A DNA stretch of 64,000 nucleotides, taken from positions 17,278,526 to 17,342,525 of the forward strand of contig OW388296.1 in the NCBI GenBank assembly GCA_936450465.1, in the 5' to 3' direction. Numbering within the stretch: position 1 is the first letter of the stretch; the number at the start of each line of letters is the position of its first letter. The position numbers and the translations under genes were made by a program. Source of the DNA: Gibbula magus. Lineage: Eukaryota > Mollusca > Gastropoda > Trochida > Trochidae. This document shows, piece after piece, positions 44,543-56,079 of this stretch. Below the pieces are notes generated by a model. The model searched no databases. It was not told the DNA's origin and saw only the letters and a program-made list of their open reading frames with translations.

Positions 44543-47500
44543 AACAAGATAGAACAATTGAGATAATTGAGATAATTGTGAAAATGTAATAAAATTTGTA
44601 CTGCTGATGTAATAAAAAACATACATGATATTAATAGTTATTCTGATTATTTCTGATAAAACAAATAGACTTTAAGTTTTGTTACAATATACACACCCAA
44701 ACAGGTTTTTAATAATATTGATGAATCTTCATGGATTATGTTCATGAAACTAAATCTAATAAAACCTGAATTAGTCATGTCTCTTAACGTTCAATGAAAG
44801 TTGACTGATTGATTTTTAATTTAAGAAAACAATTCTTTTACCATTGTTGGAAGGAATTTAAACGTGCAGTAATAATAAATAACTAATATGAAACAAAAAC
44901 TTCACATGTTATCAAAAATTCTGACCTATATGTCATGAAAATATATCAGACACAGCGGACTATATGAATGTAGGCCACTTCCCTACCACCATCTGTGCAG
45001 TCGATACAGACCTGCCACATAATACTATTGCATAATCACAAGTTGTCTGGAAATCCAGGCCACAGTGTACATACTGTCAATTACAGTGCCTTGATATGCT
45101 GAGAGCAACTGGGATGTCTATTATACATAACGATTCATCACTCAGTGAGATTTAAAAATAAATAATTTGCTAATTTTTGTGTTTTTGGAAGTAAACTGAA
45201 ATGATACATCCTAACAAACAATTCTGAAATTAAACAAATGTTAATGCATAAGAAAATTAAAATCAAAACTAAGACTTAATTATAATTAAATTAAATAATT
45301 AATTACAGAATGGATATATAATTTTGTTAACCTATTTATCTCTTAATTAATTATATACTTCTTTTGACATCAAGATCAATTTATCTTCTTTTTTTAAACC
45401 TGAAAGAAAAATTTAAATATATAATATTCATAACAGACACACTTACTTTATCAAACAAGATACACAGCCCCTTCACGCTGTGCACAAAACACTCACTAAG
45501 AAGCTACAGACTGGATGTAACCCAATCTAGACTTAGTACTTGTCACTTAGAGCCTTCATAAAACAATAGTAAAGCAAACCAAGTCAAGTGTTGATCTAGA
45601 TCCTAATTCTATTTATGGTAGAAGTTACCTTTTCAAATTAAAACTTAAAAGGAGTTTTGTTTCTCTGGTACGAACATAGAACATTATAAGACTGACAGTC
45701 TAAGCAACTGCCGATGTCATTCTCTCTCTAGAGCAAACAAACAAAAGGAGTCTTTTCAAGTCTACAAACCTTTGGGAAGTCAAGTTTTCCTCAGCTTGTA
45801 ATTAAGCCTTCCTCACAGCTTCTTTAAAATTATATTTTATAATAGAAACAAAATCTGCTATCTAGTTTAGTATTCAAGGATGCTTTAGTCAATTATAAAG
45901 TTCATAAATTATTTTAAAAGAAAAATTACTATTTCTCATTATTGGAAAGAAAAATTGTTAATATATGTATAATAATAATTTCCAACAAATCTGGACTGAC
46001 TGACCAGGAAGTTCCTCTGTTTCAGCAGAGGGTGAAGTAAGGAGAATGAAAGACTACTACATGGAGGCCACAAACTCTCTCTTAGACTAACATTTAGTCT
46101 CAGAAGTAGGTTTTTCCTTACCGAGAAAATAATATTTTACAAACAGTTATTGAGCCCAAAGATGCCTTGGTTTCCAGACTTGCTATAATTTTCTGGTCGT
46201 CAGTGACTATTTTGTTTAGAGGACAGGCCAACTGTCTCTACGAAGCCCTGCATGGTTAACGCTGAGCTATTTTTAGCTCTGACATCAATAGCCACCGACT
46301 AACTCGGAGTCTCCCTGCACTTAATTCTAGTCTTACACTCAGACTCTGAAACAAATCTTTATTCTTTAAAAGATATCACTATTTTATTAAATATTGAAAA
46401 GGAGATTAAGAGAAATGGGATTTGAAAAAGAGGCTTCTTATATTTGTTTGCAGTGTAAGCGTTCAACTAACTGAATGCGTTATAGACTTAAATTTCTACC
46501 TTGATCCTTGTGATTTCATCTCTTTTAGCTTTCATTTCATTCAATATATGTGTATTAGTTTGCTTAGACCTGCTAAATAAGAACCTAGACTGTATTAAAG
46601 CTCCACACACAGTCTGAAGCAGGACACTCATTAGTAAAACTGTATATTTCACCAGAAAATGTATTACAATCTGATACATTCTATTAAATATATTACATGT
46701 ATGACAATAACATTGTATTACATAATTCATATACATTAGGAGTCATCAGTGACAAACATTTAATTAGAAACAAAAATGTATGTGTTTTTGTATTTTTAAA
46801 TGTGGAATTAGTTAATTTACTAAATGAAACCAGAAGAAAATCCTTTATTCTCATGCAGACTTTTTACACAATATATTGCTGCATTTGGAAACCGACTGAT
46901 ATTCATTCCTAAATGATGAATATGTCATCAAATATATGTTTCAATGAAAACCAAGGAACGGTCTCATACATGTGTAGTAGCCGACAATTATTGCTTTTAT
47001 CTCATGTATGTACATGGTATAAGACTTATAGATGTTATAGAAGCAAATCTGTCTTCCTATCTACTTTATTAAAGTTTCCAAAAATATGCCAAGATCCATT
47101 GTCCGTTTTTCGTTCATGACAAAAACTTTGAATGGTTGTATTTTTGTTATACTGAACTGATTGACCTTAAACTGGTTATTTTCGGTTATAGTTGATAATT
47201 TTCAATTAAGAAACACAAATTAAAACATTGGACATAATATATGTGACCTCACCAACATGATTATGTCACTTTTACTAATAAAGGTTAACTATCACTGACC
47301 AATCACAAATCATGACCAAGGACAAGGTACAAGTTTTTGGACAATGCTTCCTGTGTCAAGGTCAAGGTAACGAGATAAAAATTTATGACTTCATCTGAAA
47401 GGTCTCATCATGATCACAATGATGTACATGTGAAGTACCAAAGGTCTATCATTGACCAATCAAAAGCAGGGATCACCCTGGAGCAGAGTGTCAAAGGGAG

Positions 47501-49216
47501 AATAATCTCCCCTTTGCCTTACACAATGGGAGTTTCAGATAAAGTAATGGGATATTTCTAAATAATAACAATCATTTTACATTTTTGCAATGGGATTTTC
47601 TCCCCTGTCAGTATTTATTATGGGATATCTTAGTACATCAATGAGTAAATATCCCCAAATCCCTGCCTAAAGTGATCCCTGAAAAGTTACAGCCAGGGTT
47701 AAGGTTTTCGACAAAATAATTCCTTAACAGTATTTATTTTTACAAAGCTGAGTTGACAACAAGGAGTGAAGAAGCCATGCACATACTGATAAAACACACT
47801 GTAATAACATGTCAAAACCCTGTTATCTGGAGTTTGTACATTTATAGAGATAACATATATTTTTTTAGATCTTTGAAGGACATTTAGAAGTGGCATACAT
47901 TAGAACAGGAAGATTTTCTGGATAACAACTTCTTTTAATAATGTGAAAATACACAAAGATTCAAAGTTGCGCATTTTCACATTGAAGAATACTTTTTAAG
48001 TGACGTCACATCTAATAATAATCGTATTAAGAAATATTCTGTAATTCATATTTTACAACTATGAACCATATATGGAACAAAAGTTGCCATTTTGAGTACT
48101 TGAGATCAAAAAGTCTCATCTCACCATCAAATCGTACCCCTATGTATTAAAGTCTGAAAAATAAACTTGATGAAGCTATGGCAGATAACAAGACTTAAAG
48201 ACTGAATTATTTGGGTCATCCTTTGGTCAAGAGGTCATGCCCGTGATAAGGTTAATTGAACCTTAGGTGACTTAGCGACAGTGATTATGGAACATACAAG
48301 GCAAGTATAATGACTATCAGCAACAATAAACACACAAAATGTCAGCTTTTTACGCTTACAAGAACAATAAATGATAATGCCAAAACTGCCGAATTAACAA
48401 CACTAAAATTCTAATGTTTAATTGCCTATCAATATCATTTTCTAAATTCACCACAGTATATAATGTACATGTCAAGCAAATTTCACTGCCTTGGGTCTAT
48501 ATTTTGCTAGTAAAATTGTCTGATGATGGTGACGGAAACATCGCTGAAACGTAATTTAAGAAAATCCTGATACACTGTGCTCTTCTTATTTTGCATGTTT
48601 GATGGTTACATCCCCACTTTTAATATTAAATGAAGCAAATCATGTCATTTCAGTATGTTTGTATTAGGGGTATAACTTGATGTCATTTCAATTAATATAT
48701 CATATTAAAAACCATTTGTGATGGTATACTGATCAACAACAAACAGCTTTATATAATAGAATACTAAACGATTGGTAATGTGATAACATTATTATACAAG
48801 TCATGAAGTGAATAGAATTTGGTATCAGACGAACGAATATTTCACCCCCTGTAGTGGTTTTGTTACCATAGGCTACTTGGTCAAATGAATATCCAGTTTC
48901 TGAGTCTGACATACAGTGCCATGCCATTTATAAGTTAACAGACGGTGACGTGATTTCCATAGACTTGCATGTAAGTTTAGTCCAGGATAAATCATTTTCA
49001 TAGTTAGGATTTTTGTCTGATTATATTCACATTTATCAAGGTTGTGAGGAATCATCTTGGCTATAACCTCATAATTTATATTTCATTTTCCATTTTCTAT
49101 CCAGGGAATTACAGTAATTTGATCAACATATACTGACATGGCGATATATGGGAAACGTTTTTATTTAATATACATGTCACGACACTGCACATGAAGATAC
49201 ACTACCTGACTACAGT
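44543..49216. other. Intergenic or 5' intron of TMEM121-like copy 2, with relics
   Basis: No coding exon was recognised. Relics: 46330-46440 (cactcagactctgaaac... aatattgaaaaggagatt), 47225-47460 with gtcaaggtcaaggtaacg (decayed GACCTTGACC-type repeat), 47480-47690 (matches in part 56500-56580), and 47909-47965 (inverted match to 20925-20970). Confidence 0.45.
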
Positions 49217-49434
49217 ACTGGCTGGCGACCAAATTATCGCCGCATACCAATTATTGCCAACACATTGCTACAGCGCTTGCGCAGACAACTTTATCCTATG
49301 GTTCCCTATTATTTCACACATTAAGATATCACCAAACTGATAACCAACAAAAGTTCAATTCAACTTAAGTATTTAGCTATGTAGGTATGCGTTGCCGATA
49401 ATTGGTTTGCGGCGATAATTGGTCGCCAGCCAGT
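49217..49434. mobile_element. MITE with 46-bp inverted ends, family D
   Basis: The left end ACTGGCTGGCGACCAAATTA continues through tcgccgcataccaattatt. The right end in reverse complement starts ACTGGCTGGCGACCAATTAT and continues gccgcaaaccaattatcgg. About 46 bp match with one indel. ACAGT flanks both sides, a possible 5-bp target duplication. 218 bp. Confidence 0.85.
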
Positions 49435-50400
49435 ACAGTACAGTCCTAAGATCTAGTTCATCTAATATAAACTCATATATACGGCCAAGGCCTTCATCGA
49501 GACTATATATGTAGCACTTGTGCGAAATTATAGTCTAGTTATATGCTGGACTATCCTAAGATCCTACTACATAACAACAATGCACATGTCAATCTTGTCA
49601 TAATATAACTGGATAAAAATAGAAAACATATTTTTCACATAATGTTACCAAATGCATCAAATATATTCCATAAAATAATGGAGGAAGTCCACTTGAAACT
49701 ACGATCTCGCTTGTTTCACTTCCTGAAACGGATTCATCATGAAATAGACAAGATAATGTCTTCCTATCACTGCGCAGCTTTTCACAATCGAGGCAGGCAC
49801 TATTGTTGATAACGTCATGATTGGTGCGATAAACATGCTTATCGCGTAATATAGCTTACCCAAACAATAACAAACCTGCAAATCTTGAAATAAGCAAGGT
49901 AATCGATCGCGGGACACGCGATTAGTCTACTGTACTTACCGGGCGAGCGGAAGTCAGCGGAAGAGATTTGGTCCAGCTAGATCTAGGTTTGTGAATAGTT
50001 GAACTCGCATGTACAGCTGCTGCCGTTAGCAGCGACCTTGAACCATATATTCTTTTGCACCGTTAGCTTTGGGCGATCTACAATCCCGATTTTTAAGTTT
50101 CCGCGCTAAATTTATCACAGCGACTGTCAATAATAGTTTCATGACAACTTATAATCTATTAAAATTTAAACGTGAATCAGTTCTCATATGTAGACTATGT
50201 CCTGTTGTCATTCATTGTGAAGGAATGAGGACAGAGCACTCTTCCGATCTTATAAAATCAACCGTTCATAATGAAATGACAATAACTAAAATGTAATCCC
50301 ATCCAAAGAGAATTTTAAAAAGTGAATAGATATATGTTGTCAATTAAATCATCAAATCGAAACATAATAGAAACTTAACGAACATCAATAGCTAAAAGTC
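49435..50400. other. Intergenic, nothing recognised
   Basis: Short frames only. No exon or repeat boundary was found. Confidence 0.35.
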
Positions 50401-50429
50401 CTGGGCTCCGTTCCATAACAGCGAGCGCT

Positions 50430-50580
50430 TATAAATAATTGCTCATTGGTCGCTTAATGTAGCGCTCAAGTAGCGCTCATTCTCTCTTGAACGACGCGGT
50501 GCAAATTCCTCGAATTTTGCTCGCCTTGTATTGCTATTCGTAGTGCTACATTGAGCAATCGCGTTCAAGAGAGGTTTAAA
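50430..50580. repeat. Imperfect palindrome of AGCGCTCAAGTAGCGCTC type
   Basis: attgctcattggtcgc ... aatgtagcgct ... ctctcttgaacg is answered by gtgctacattgagcaatcgc and gttcaagagagg. It is a diverged foldback repeat. Confidence 0.6.
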
Positions 50581-50726
50581 AGTAATCGCTCATGGCCCCG
50601 GTTTAACGCAAAGTGTAACCGTAAATGGTTCTCTGGCAGTTTAAGGATTAAAGAAGCGCACGTAAAATCATGAAATAAAAAACAACAAAAACAAAACATT
50701 ATGGGTATCTGCCCAAATATTACATA

Positions 50727-50882
50727 CACCATCCTCGATACTCCAGGGTATACGTTCCGATAATCTACACTATACGTTCCGATAATCTACACTATACGTT
50801 CCGATAATCTACATTGTATATATATTATACATACAGTGTACATTATCGGAACGTATACCCTGGATTATCGAGGATGAGGTGT
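50727..50882. mobile_element. Foldback element with three 23-bp internal repeats
   Basis: The left side reads caccatcctcgatactccag, gtatacgttccgataatcta, and repeats tatacgttccgataatctac three times. The right side reads cattatcggaacgtatacc followed by ctgg.ttatcgaggatga. The ends pair over about 45 bp. Confidence 0.8.
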
Positions 50883-51131
50883 GTAGGGGGAACCTCCCAT
50901 TGGTATAGATGAATTAGAATATAGATCAGTCTGAAGACCCTGTCTGTGGAATCAATACACGGCCCCGATGTCATTAAGACTTAAAGATTGCGTTACCTGA
51001 TTTGTATTGAGTATATTCTGTCTGTTGTCGAAGCTCGTTTGAACGGTTATATAAATCCTCGAAAAGATGTCTAGAAAATCTCTCTCTCATATTTTTTCTT
51101 GTTAGACTAATATTTTTTAAATGGAAGTTAA

Positions 51132-51487
51132 AGGGGCAGTAGCACGTTTTTTCGCTGAAATAAGTTGATGAAATGTATTTGAAAAATAATGTCACTAATA
51201 GTAAAACACCCTTCTCTCTTCGGAAAATCAAGTTAAAAAATGAGTGTACGTGGTTCCGTAAAGCCATGAGAATCATGTTTGTCATTCAAAATAATAAATT
51301 GTGTTCACAATAAAATGGCCGCCATGCAATTTTTGCCTTATACGCAACATCGTTATTACCACTACGGATAATTGGTTTGTGTAATAAGATGTTTTACCCT
51401 CTAAAGTAAATATTCAATGACATAAACTATCATTATAAATGGGAAATTTGAAAAAATAAAATTAAAAAAAAACGTGCTTCTGCCCCT
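51132..51487 (+). mobile_element. TTAA-flanked MITE, family A copy 3
   Basis: AGGGGCAGTAGCACG left, complement of AGGGGCAGAAGCACG right, flanked by perfect TTAA on both sides (51128-51131 and 51488-51491). 356 bp, collinear with copies 1 and 2. The clearest target duplication of the family. Confidence 0.9.
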
Positions 51488-53255
51488 TTAAGAAAGAATA
51501 TCCTTAATCTAATGAAGTTATAGATTTACAATGGGATACACTCTCATCCTGTGTTTGATTAACCCGAGCAAACAAGAATTGTTATTTGGTAGTCATGCTT
51601 AACTGTAGTAACATGGATTGGTACCCATGTATCTAATATTACCACTAAAATTCACAATGCGTACAAGTCGTAGAGCCTATGTAAGCAAAATAAAGGAGAA
51701 GAATGAATCACAAATCCATGTGCAGTTTATTCAAGAGTAACACACGGATATATAGGATCGTCACTTGCATTTTGCGAGACGTTGCTCCATGAAGATAGAC
51801 ACAATTTCCCTTCATTTTCAGGAACACTTAAATATAAGATATTTAATCATTGAAAGTCCTGTCTAAGAATCAATGTTGTGCAGTAAAAAGCTAAGCTAGT
51901 TTATTTATTTACATCTTCCCGTGAAAAAAGCGATATAGATACATGTGAACAATGAATATACACGAGTTTTCTTTATAAAGACGTGGTCATAATCGCCCTG
52001 TCGGGGGAGGATATTGGTTGTATGATCATTTTGACTCTTACCCTATGCTAATGTCAATAAAGGTATCTCCAGCCCTTTTATAGTAAGATTTTGGGAATTT
52101 AAACTTCCCGTGCGTCTATCAAACCATTATTGATTGCCTGCAGGTGAACCGAACATAGTCAACATAGAACGTTAACCAAATACATAATTATGTCATCTCA
52201 CATACACTAAGGGAATAAAGAAACTAAAATTTATATCAAGAGAGTCAAACATAAAATATTTTATATTTTATAAAATTAGAATATGATATCTTGCGCTGTA
52301 CCTATATTGTCTCTTTTGCGCCTTTGTGTATTTGGAGGGTATTTGACAGATAATCAATATCACACAAACTGTTCTGGTATAGAACCTTATATCGTTGACA
52401 TTCTCCGAAGGGGGCAATTGGTAAAAAAAGAAGTTGATAATCCATTAAAATACTGTTCTCTCTCTAAACTCGATTATTTGGTTCAGAGTTTTTTTTAAAA
52501 ATGAAGAATGTTTGAAAAAAGTCAAATTCTTTTAAAATTAAAACCTCCGATGTTTATTTCAATGGCAATCTAAATAATTTTAGATCAACTGTTTTATAAT
52601 ATTAGGTTATAACGACTGTAATACTATAATTATCTAAATTTATTTAGATTGTTTCAATGCCAAACATTTAGTTTATGAAAGTTGAAGCTCTCGTAAAATA
52701 TCACACTCAGTATTAATCAAAGAATATGCTGAAATAATTACAGGACATTTCCAAAGATATATCTCATTAAAGGATGTACACATGATGTTTTCACAGGTTT
52801 GTTTCGACACCAAATAAGTGTTGCAGTCACATTTATTAGTAAAGGTGTTTTCCAGTCTAAATAAAGATCGAGTCATATATTCAAGCCCAGTGCATTGTGG
52901 TCGACTCGCACACTGTAAACAAACACTTTAACAAAAGAGAAACAAAGTTTACGAGTAGTCCTTCTCACGGAAATGGAAATATACTAGTCTATTTGTCGTT
53001 CATCTATTTATCACTTGATTAAATTATGTAGTTCCTACAGTTAATACAATGGCTGTTTTTATCAACTATTTAGTTTGCCTAAAGCGTATAATCAAGGAAA
53101 ATATGAACAAATATGGCATGGGTCCTGGTATAATATATTATTACCCATATGGTTGAAAATAACCGAGTTGAAATTATTGATATGAGCACATGTGCATATA
53201 TCACGTTTGCCGAGCAACAATTGTTTCAACGCGACTTCCCGTATTTCGTCGTCTG
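51488..53255. other. Intergenic, nothing coding recognised
   Basis: The ORF at 52283-52498 has no domain or splice support. No terminal repeats were found. Confidence 0.35.
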
Positions 53256-53384
53256 TGACGTCATAAAACCATTGTTCGTGACTGTAGCTGTAGCCTGACA
53301 TCGCAAGAGAGGTGGGCCGTTTCCTGGCTATTTTCACGCGAATCACATGGAATAAAATAGGTAACAAAGAAATAATTACACTCG

Positions 53385-53485
53385 AAAGTGTGCCATATGA
53401 CTTTTACGAAACTCGTGCACATTTATGTATAACCCTCGCTCTCGCTCGGGCAATACAAAAACTCGTTTTGTAAAAGTCATATGAC
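53385..53485. repeat. Inverted repeat with CATATGACTTTTAC arms
   Basis: catatgacttttacgaaactcgt is answered by actcgttttgtaaaagtcatatg around a centre with ctcgctctcgctcggg. Arms are about 22 bp with three mismatches. A similar layout with cgagcgaaagcgag lies at 54650-54715. Confidence 0.65.
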
Positions 53486-54649
53486 ACATATCCTCGGGTA
53501 ATAATCTCTATATGTCATCGCAATCAGCAATGAGAGAAACCTGCAGGGCGAAGATGGTCAAGAAACAGCATTTACACGTCTGCGTTGTCATAGCGACTTT
53601 GCAGTTGAGAAAACCCAAACCTATTGTGTTCCACATCATACTTTACGTAGAATACAATAAAGGAAAGCCGTCTGATGACATCACTTTCAGTGGCGCACGC
53701 TAATTCAGAGAAAAGGTATCTTTGAAACTAAATTGCATCGAATTGTCGTTATATGAAAATTAGTTCTCATATGTATGTTGTAGATGTAATATTATTCTAG
53801 CGATTGGTATTATATGTATGTGTTTACAAAATGATTTCGTATTAGAAACATTATCAACATACTCAATAACTCTTTAACACATACATTGTTACAGTAGCAT
53901 ATATCTCTGCTATAGCATTGTGTATCTTGTAGACTACAACTCTAACAGAGTAATATTTCATTTTAAAGGTAACTATGCCAATTATCTTTATGGTTACACT
54001 TATATAAATATGTATATAGGTTAATGCCCGAGTAACTCTCCATTCCTTATAAACTAATTACGAGAACATAAACCTCCTTAAATTACACTCAAAGTATTTC
54101 TTATTCAGCAAATGTAGCTTAAAATGCCAAGAACGTGAACTGTCTAGTTAAAAACCTGACGTGGTGAGCCCGAGAACAATAGGATGACGTCACACGTGTA
54201 ATTTAAAAAAATGAGAGCCAGAGAAGTTTGATTTCATTAATGTCATTCCGCAGATATACCTGACTATCATAAATTACATACGTAATTTATAGGCAATAAT
54301 AGAGACAGGCAATACTAGAAAGATATGCATATCAAATCAGGCCAGCTGCATTTAAAACAGCTAAAAGAACAGATGCAATTATAATGTCGGTGCAGTTTTG
54401 AATGTGTAAACAACCAAGCAGGCGAGTGTATCACCTTCAAACTGGGGAGCCAACATGTCGTCTTCGTGGAGCATTTCAACATAGACATAGCTTTCAAAGA
54501 GGTCAAGATCAATAAGATACGAAAGGACAGTTTCTACTTTGTAAAATTTCTAACAGTGATTTATCATCCAAAACTAGCTCCCACAGTAGAAATCGCTTGT
54601 GTGAGATATAGAGGATACTAAACGACCTCCTATTTAAATCCATTTTTAT

Positions 54650-54725
54650 TAAACGAGTTAATGATTTTGTATAAAACGAGCGAAAGCGAGTTTGATACTT
54701 AATCATTCACGAGTTTAATAAACTG
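54650..54725. repeat. Inverted repeat with CGAGCGAAAGCGAG centre
   Basis: ttattaaacgagttaatgat...gtataaaa pairs with ttgatactta atcattcacgagtttaataa on the other side of the centre. Arms are about 28 bp, imperfect. Confidence 0.55.
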
Positions 54726-55169
54726 GTATTAAATAGAAGGAAGTTTGGTATTCTGTTTATTACTCGCCCAACAACAATACAGCAAAATAGCCGACATGGC
54801 TCTGAAACTATGATTCCCGCAAGCCCGATGCCAATTTAACGACGTTACTCCCATTGTGACGTCATAACAGCAAACTATTGTGACGTCATACGTGCAGCGG
54901 TATTACACTAGTTTAATATTGTCATATAAATATTACACTGCAGTATCTTACGAGGGCGAGTAATAACAAGCGATATCTACAAGCGATATCTACATTGTAG
55001 ATATCGCAACAATCAAATCGTCACAACCCTATTACATCATCAGTAAACACAGAGAACATCAGAGAACACTGTTGACAATGCTATGACGTCACAAAGTTGA
55101 TGATATAACCATGTTTTGATGCCACAATGCTGATGACATCACAATGCTTTGACCTCACTGAGCTCACTG

Positions 55170-55317
55170 CTGTAGTAGTCAAATGGCAGTTTTTTTATTA
55201 TTACAGATATGTTCATTATTTTCTTAATATTTGTTGAAGATAAATTGATTGTTAATAAATAAAATCTCACCCTCGTGTCTTCTGATATCAAATATATCAA
55301 CACTCGTTGATTAAAGT
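55170..55317 (+). repeat. Direct repeat, left copy (partner at 58003-58155)
   Basis: gctgtagtagtcaaatggca, then cagatatgtt.attattttc and ttaatatttgttgaag, then ataaaatctcaccctcgtgt and cttctgatatcaaatatatc recur in the same order at 58003-58155. The two copies flank makorin exon 1. Confidence 0.8.
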
Positions 55318-55385
55318 AAAAAATATCCTCGGCAAGCCTCGGATATTTGTAACTTAAATCAACTTGTGTTGATATATTTTATAAA
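55287..55385. repeat. Palindrome with AAATATATCAACAC arms
   Basis: aaatatatcaacactcgttg...atatcctcggc pairs with gcctcggatat...atcaacttgtgttgatatatt. Imperfect arms of about 42 bp. It overlaps the end of the direct repeat. Confidence 0.7.
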
Positions 55386-56020
55386 CCATTTGTATATTAC
55401 ATAGGCATGGGGGTTGTCAATGCAATATCAACATTAAAGAAAAATGCCCCAAAAGGTTACCAGAACGGACCAAAAATTATCAGGTTACGGTCTCGCGGAC
55501 ATGCCTTATTTCATACTCCAGCTAATGATTTAAAACGTTTCAGTTGCTTTAGAATTTTATTTTTAATCCACTGATCCTAATGTATGTTGCTACAATCGGA
55601 CAAATCAACATTCTTTCTTTAAGAGCTATAGGCCTATCCTTGAATAGAAAATCTCACAACCTTTATTTGAAAAAAAACTAAGAGTGTCGATATTGTCAAA
55701 TGGCTAATGAAGTAAACGTTCGACAGAAAGCTGAAGCGATGATGTGAACATTTAATTAGTTGTCTTCAAACAGTATCTCTGTTTTACGAATATTTAATTA
55801 TTTTCTTTGCCAATTAAAATGATAATTATTTCTTTCACACTAATTTTTATTACAATATGAAGTATGTGTATCGTCTCCTTTATTGATATGGTAAAATTAG
55901 TATTTTTATGATGTTTACACGATTTGACTGAAGGAAAACCTCGTTTATGCAGCCAGATTAAGACCACATTTCGGAAATAGCAAGTGCTTGACTGCAACAT
56001 CGAGTTGAAAACACAGCAAG
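55385..56020 (+). promoter_or_regulatory. Makorin upstream region (promoter and 5' UTR expected)
   Basis: Sequence between the palindrome and the makorin start codon. No TATA or initiator was assigned. The start codon sits in gcaagATGGCGG, a strong Kozak context. Confidence 0.4.
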
Positions 56021-56079
56021 ATGGCGGAAGGTTGCGATAGCCAACCTTCTCCTACATGGACAAAAACAATATTTTGCAG
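56021..56079 (+). CDS. MKRN1: Makorin exon 1
   Basis: Encodes [19 protein letters not shown] plus AG of the next Arg codon, then a gtgata donor. Exon 2 begins with G, restoring Arg-Tyr-Phe. The reading through this junction recreates the first CCCH finger. Confidence 0.9.

Larger units (their letters stand above)
53256..55091. promoter_or_regulatory. Cluster of five full CRE-type sites (TGACGTCA)
   Basis: TGACGTCA occurs at 53256, 54185, 54857, 54881 and 55084, within 1.84 kb and ending about 0.9 kb before the makorin start codon. The 54185 site is followed by cacgtg. Such sites bind CREB/ATF in animals (family knowledge). Some lie in repeat-like sequence, so the link to makorin is an inference. 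Confidence 0.4.

Noticed and set aside
52283..52498. 71-codon ORF with a Cys/Leu-rich start
   Set aside because: A signal-like start alone is weak evidence, and it ends in a poly-T run.
53092..53367. 91-codon minus-strand ORF (TDDEIREVALKQLLLGKRD)
   Set aside because: The stretch looks protein-like, but it lies in repeat-like sequence next to an inverted repeat and no splice partner or homology was found.
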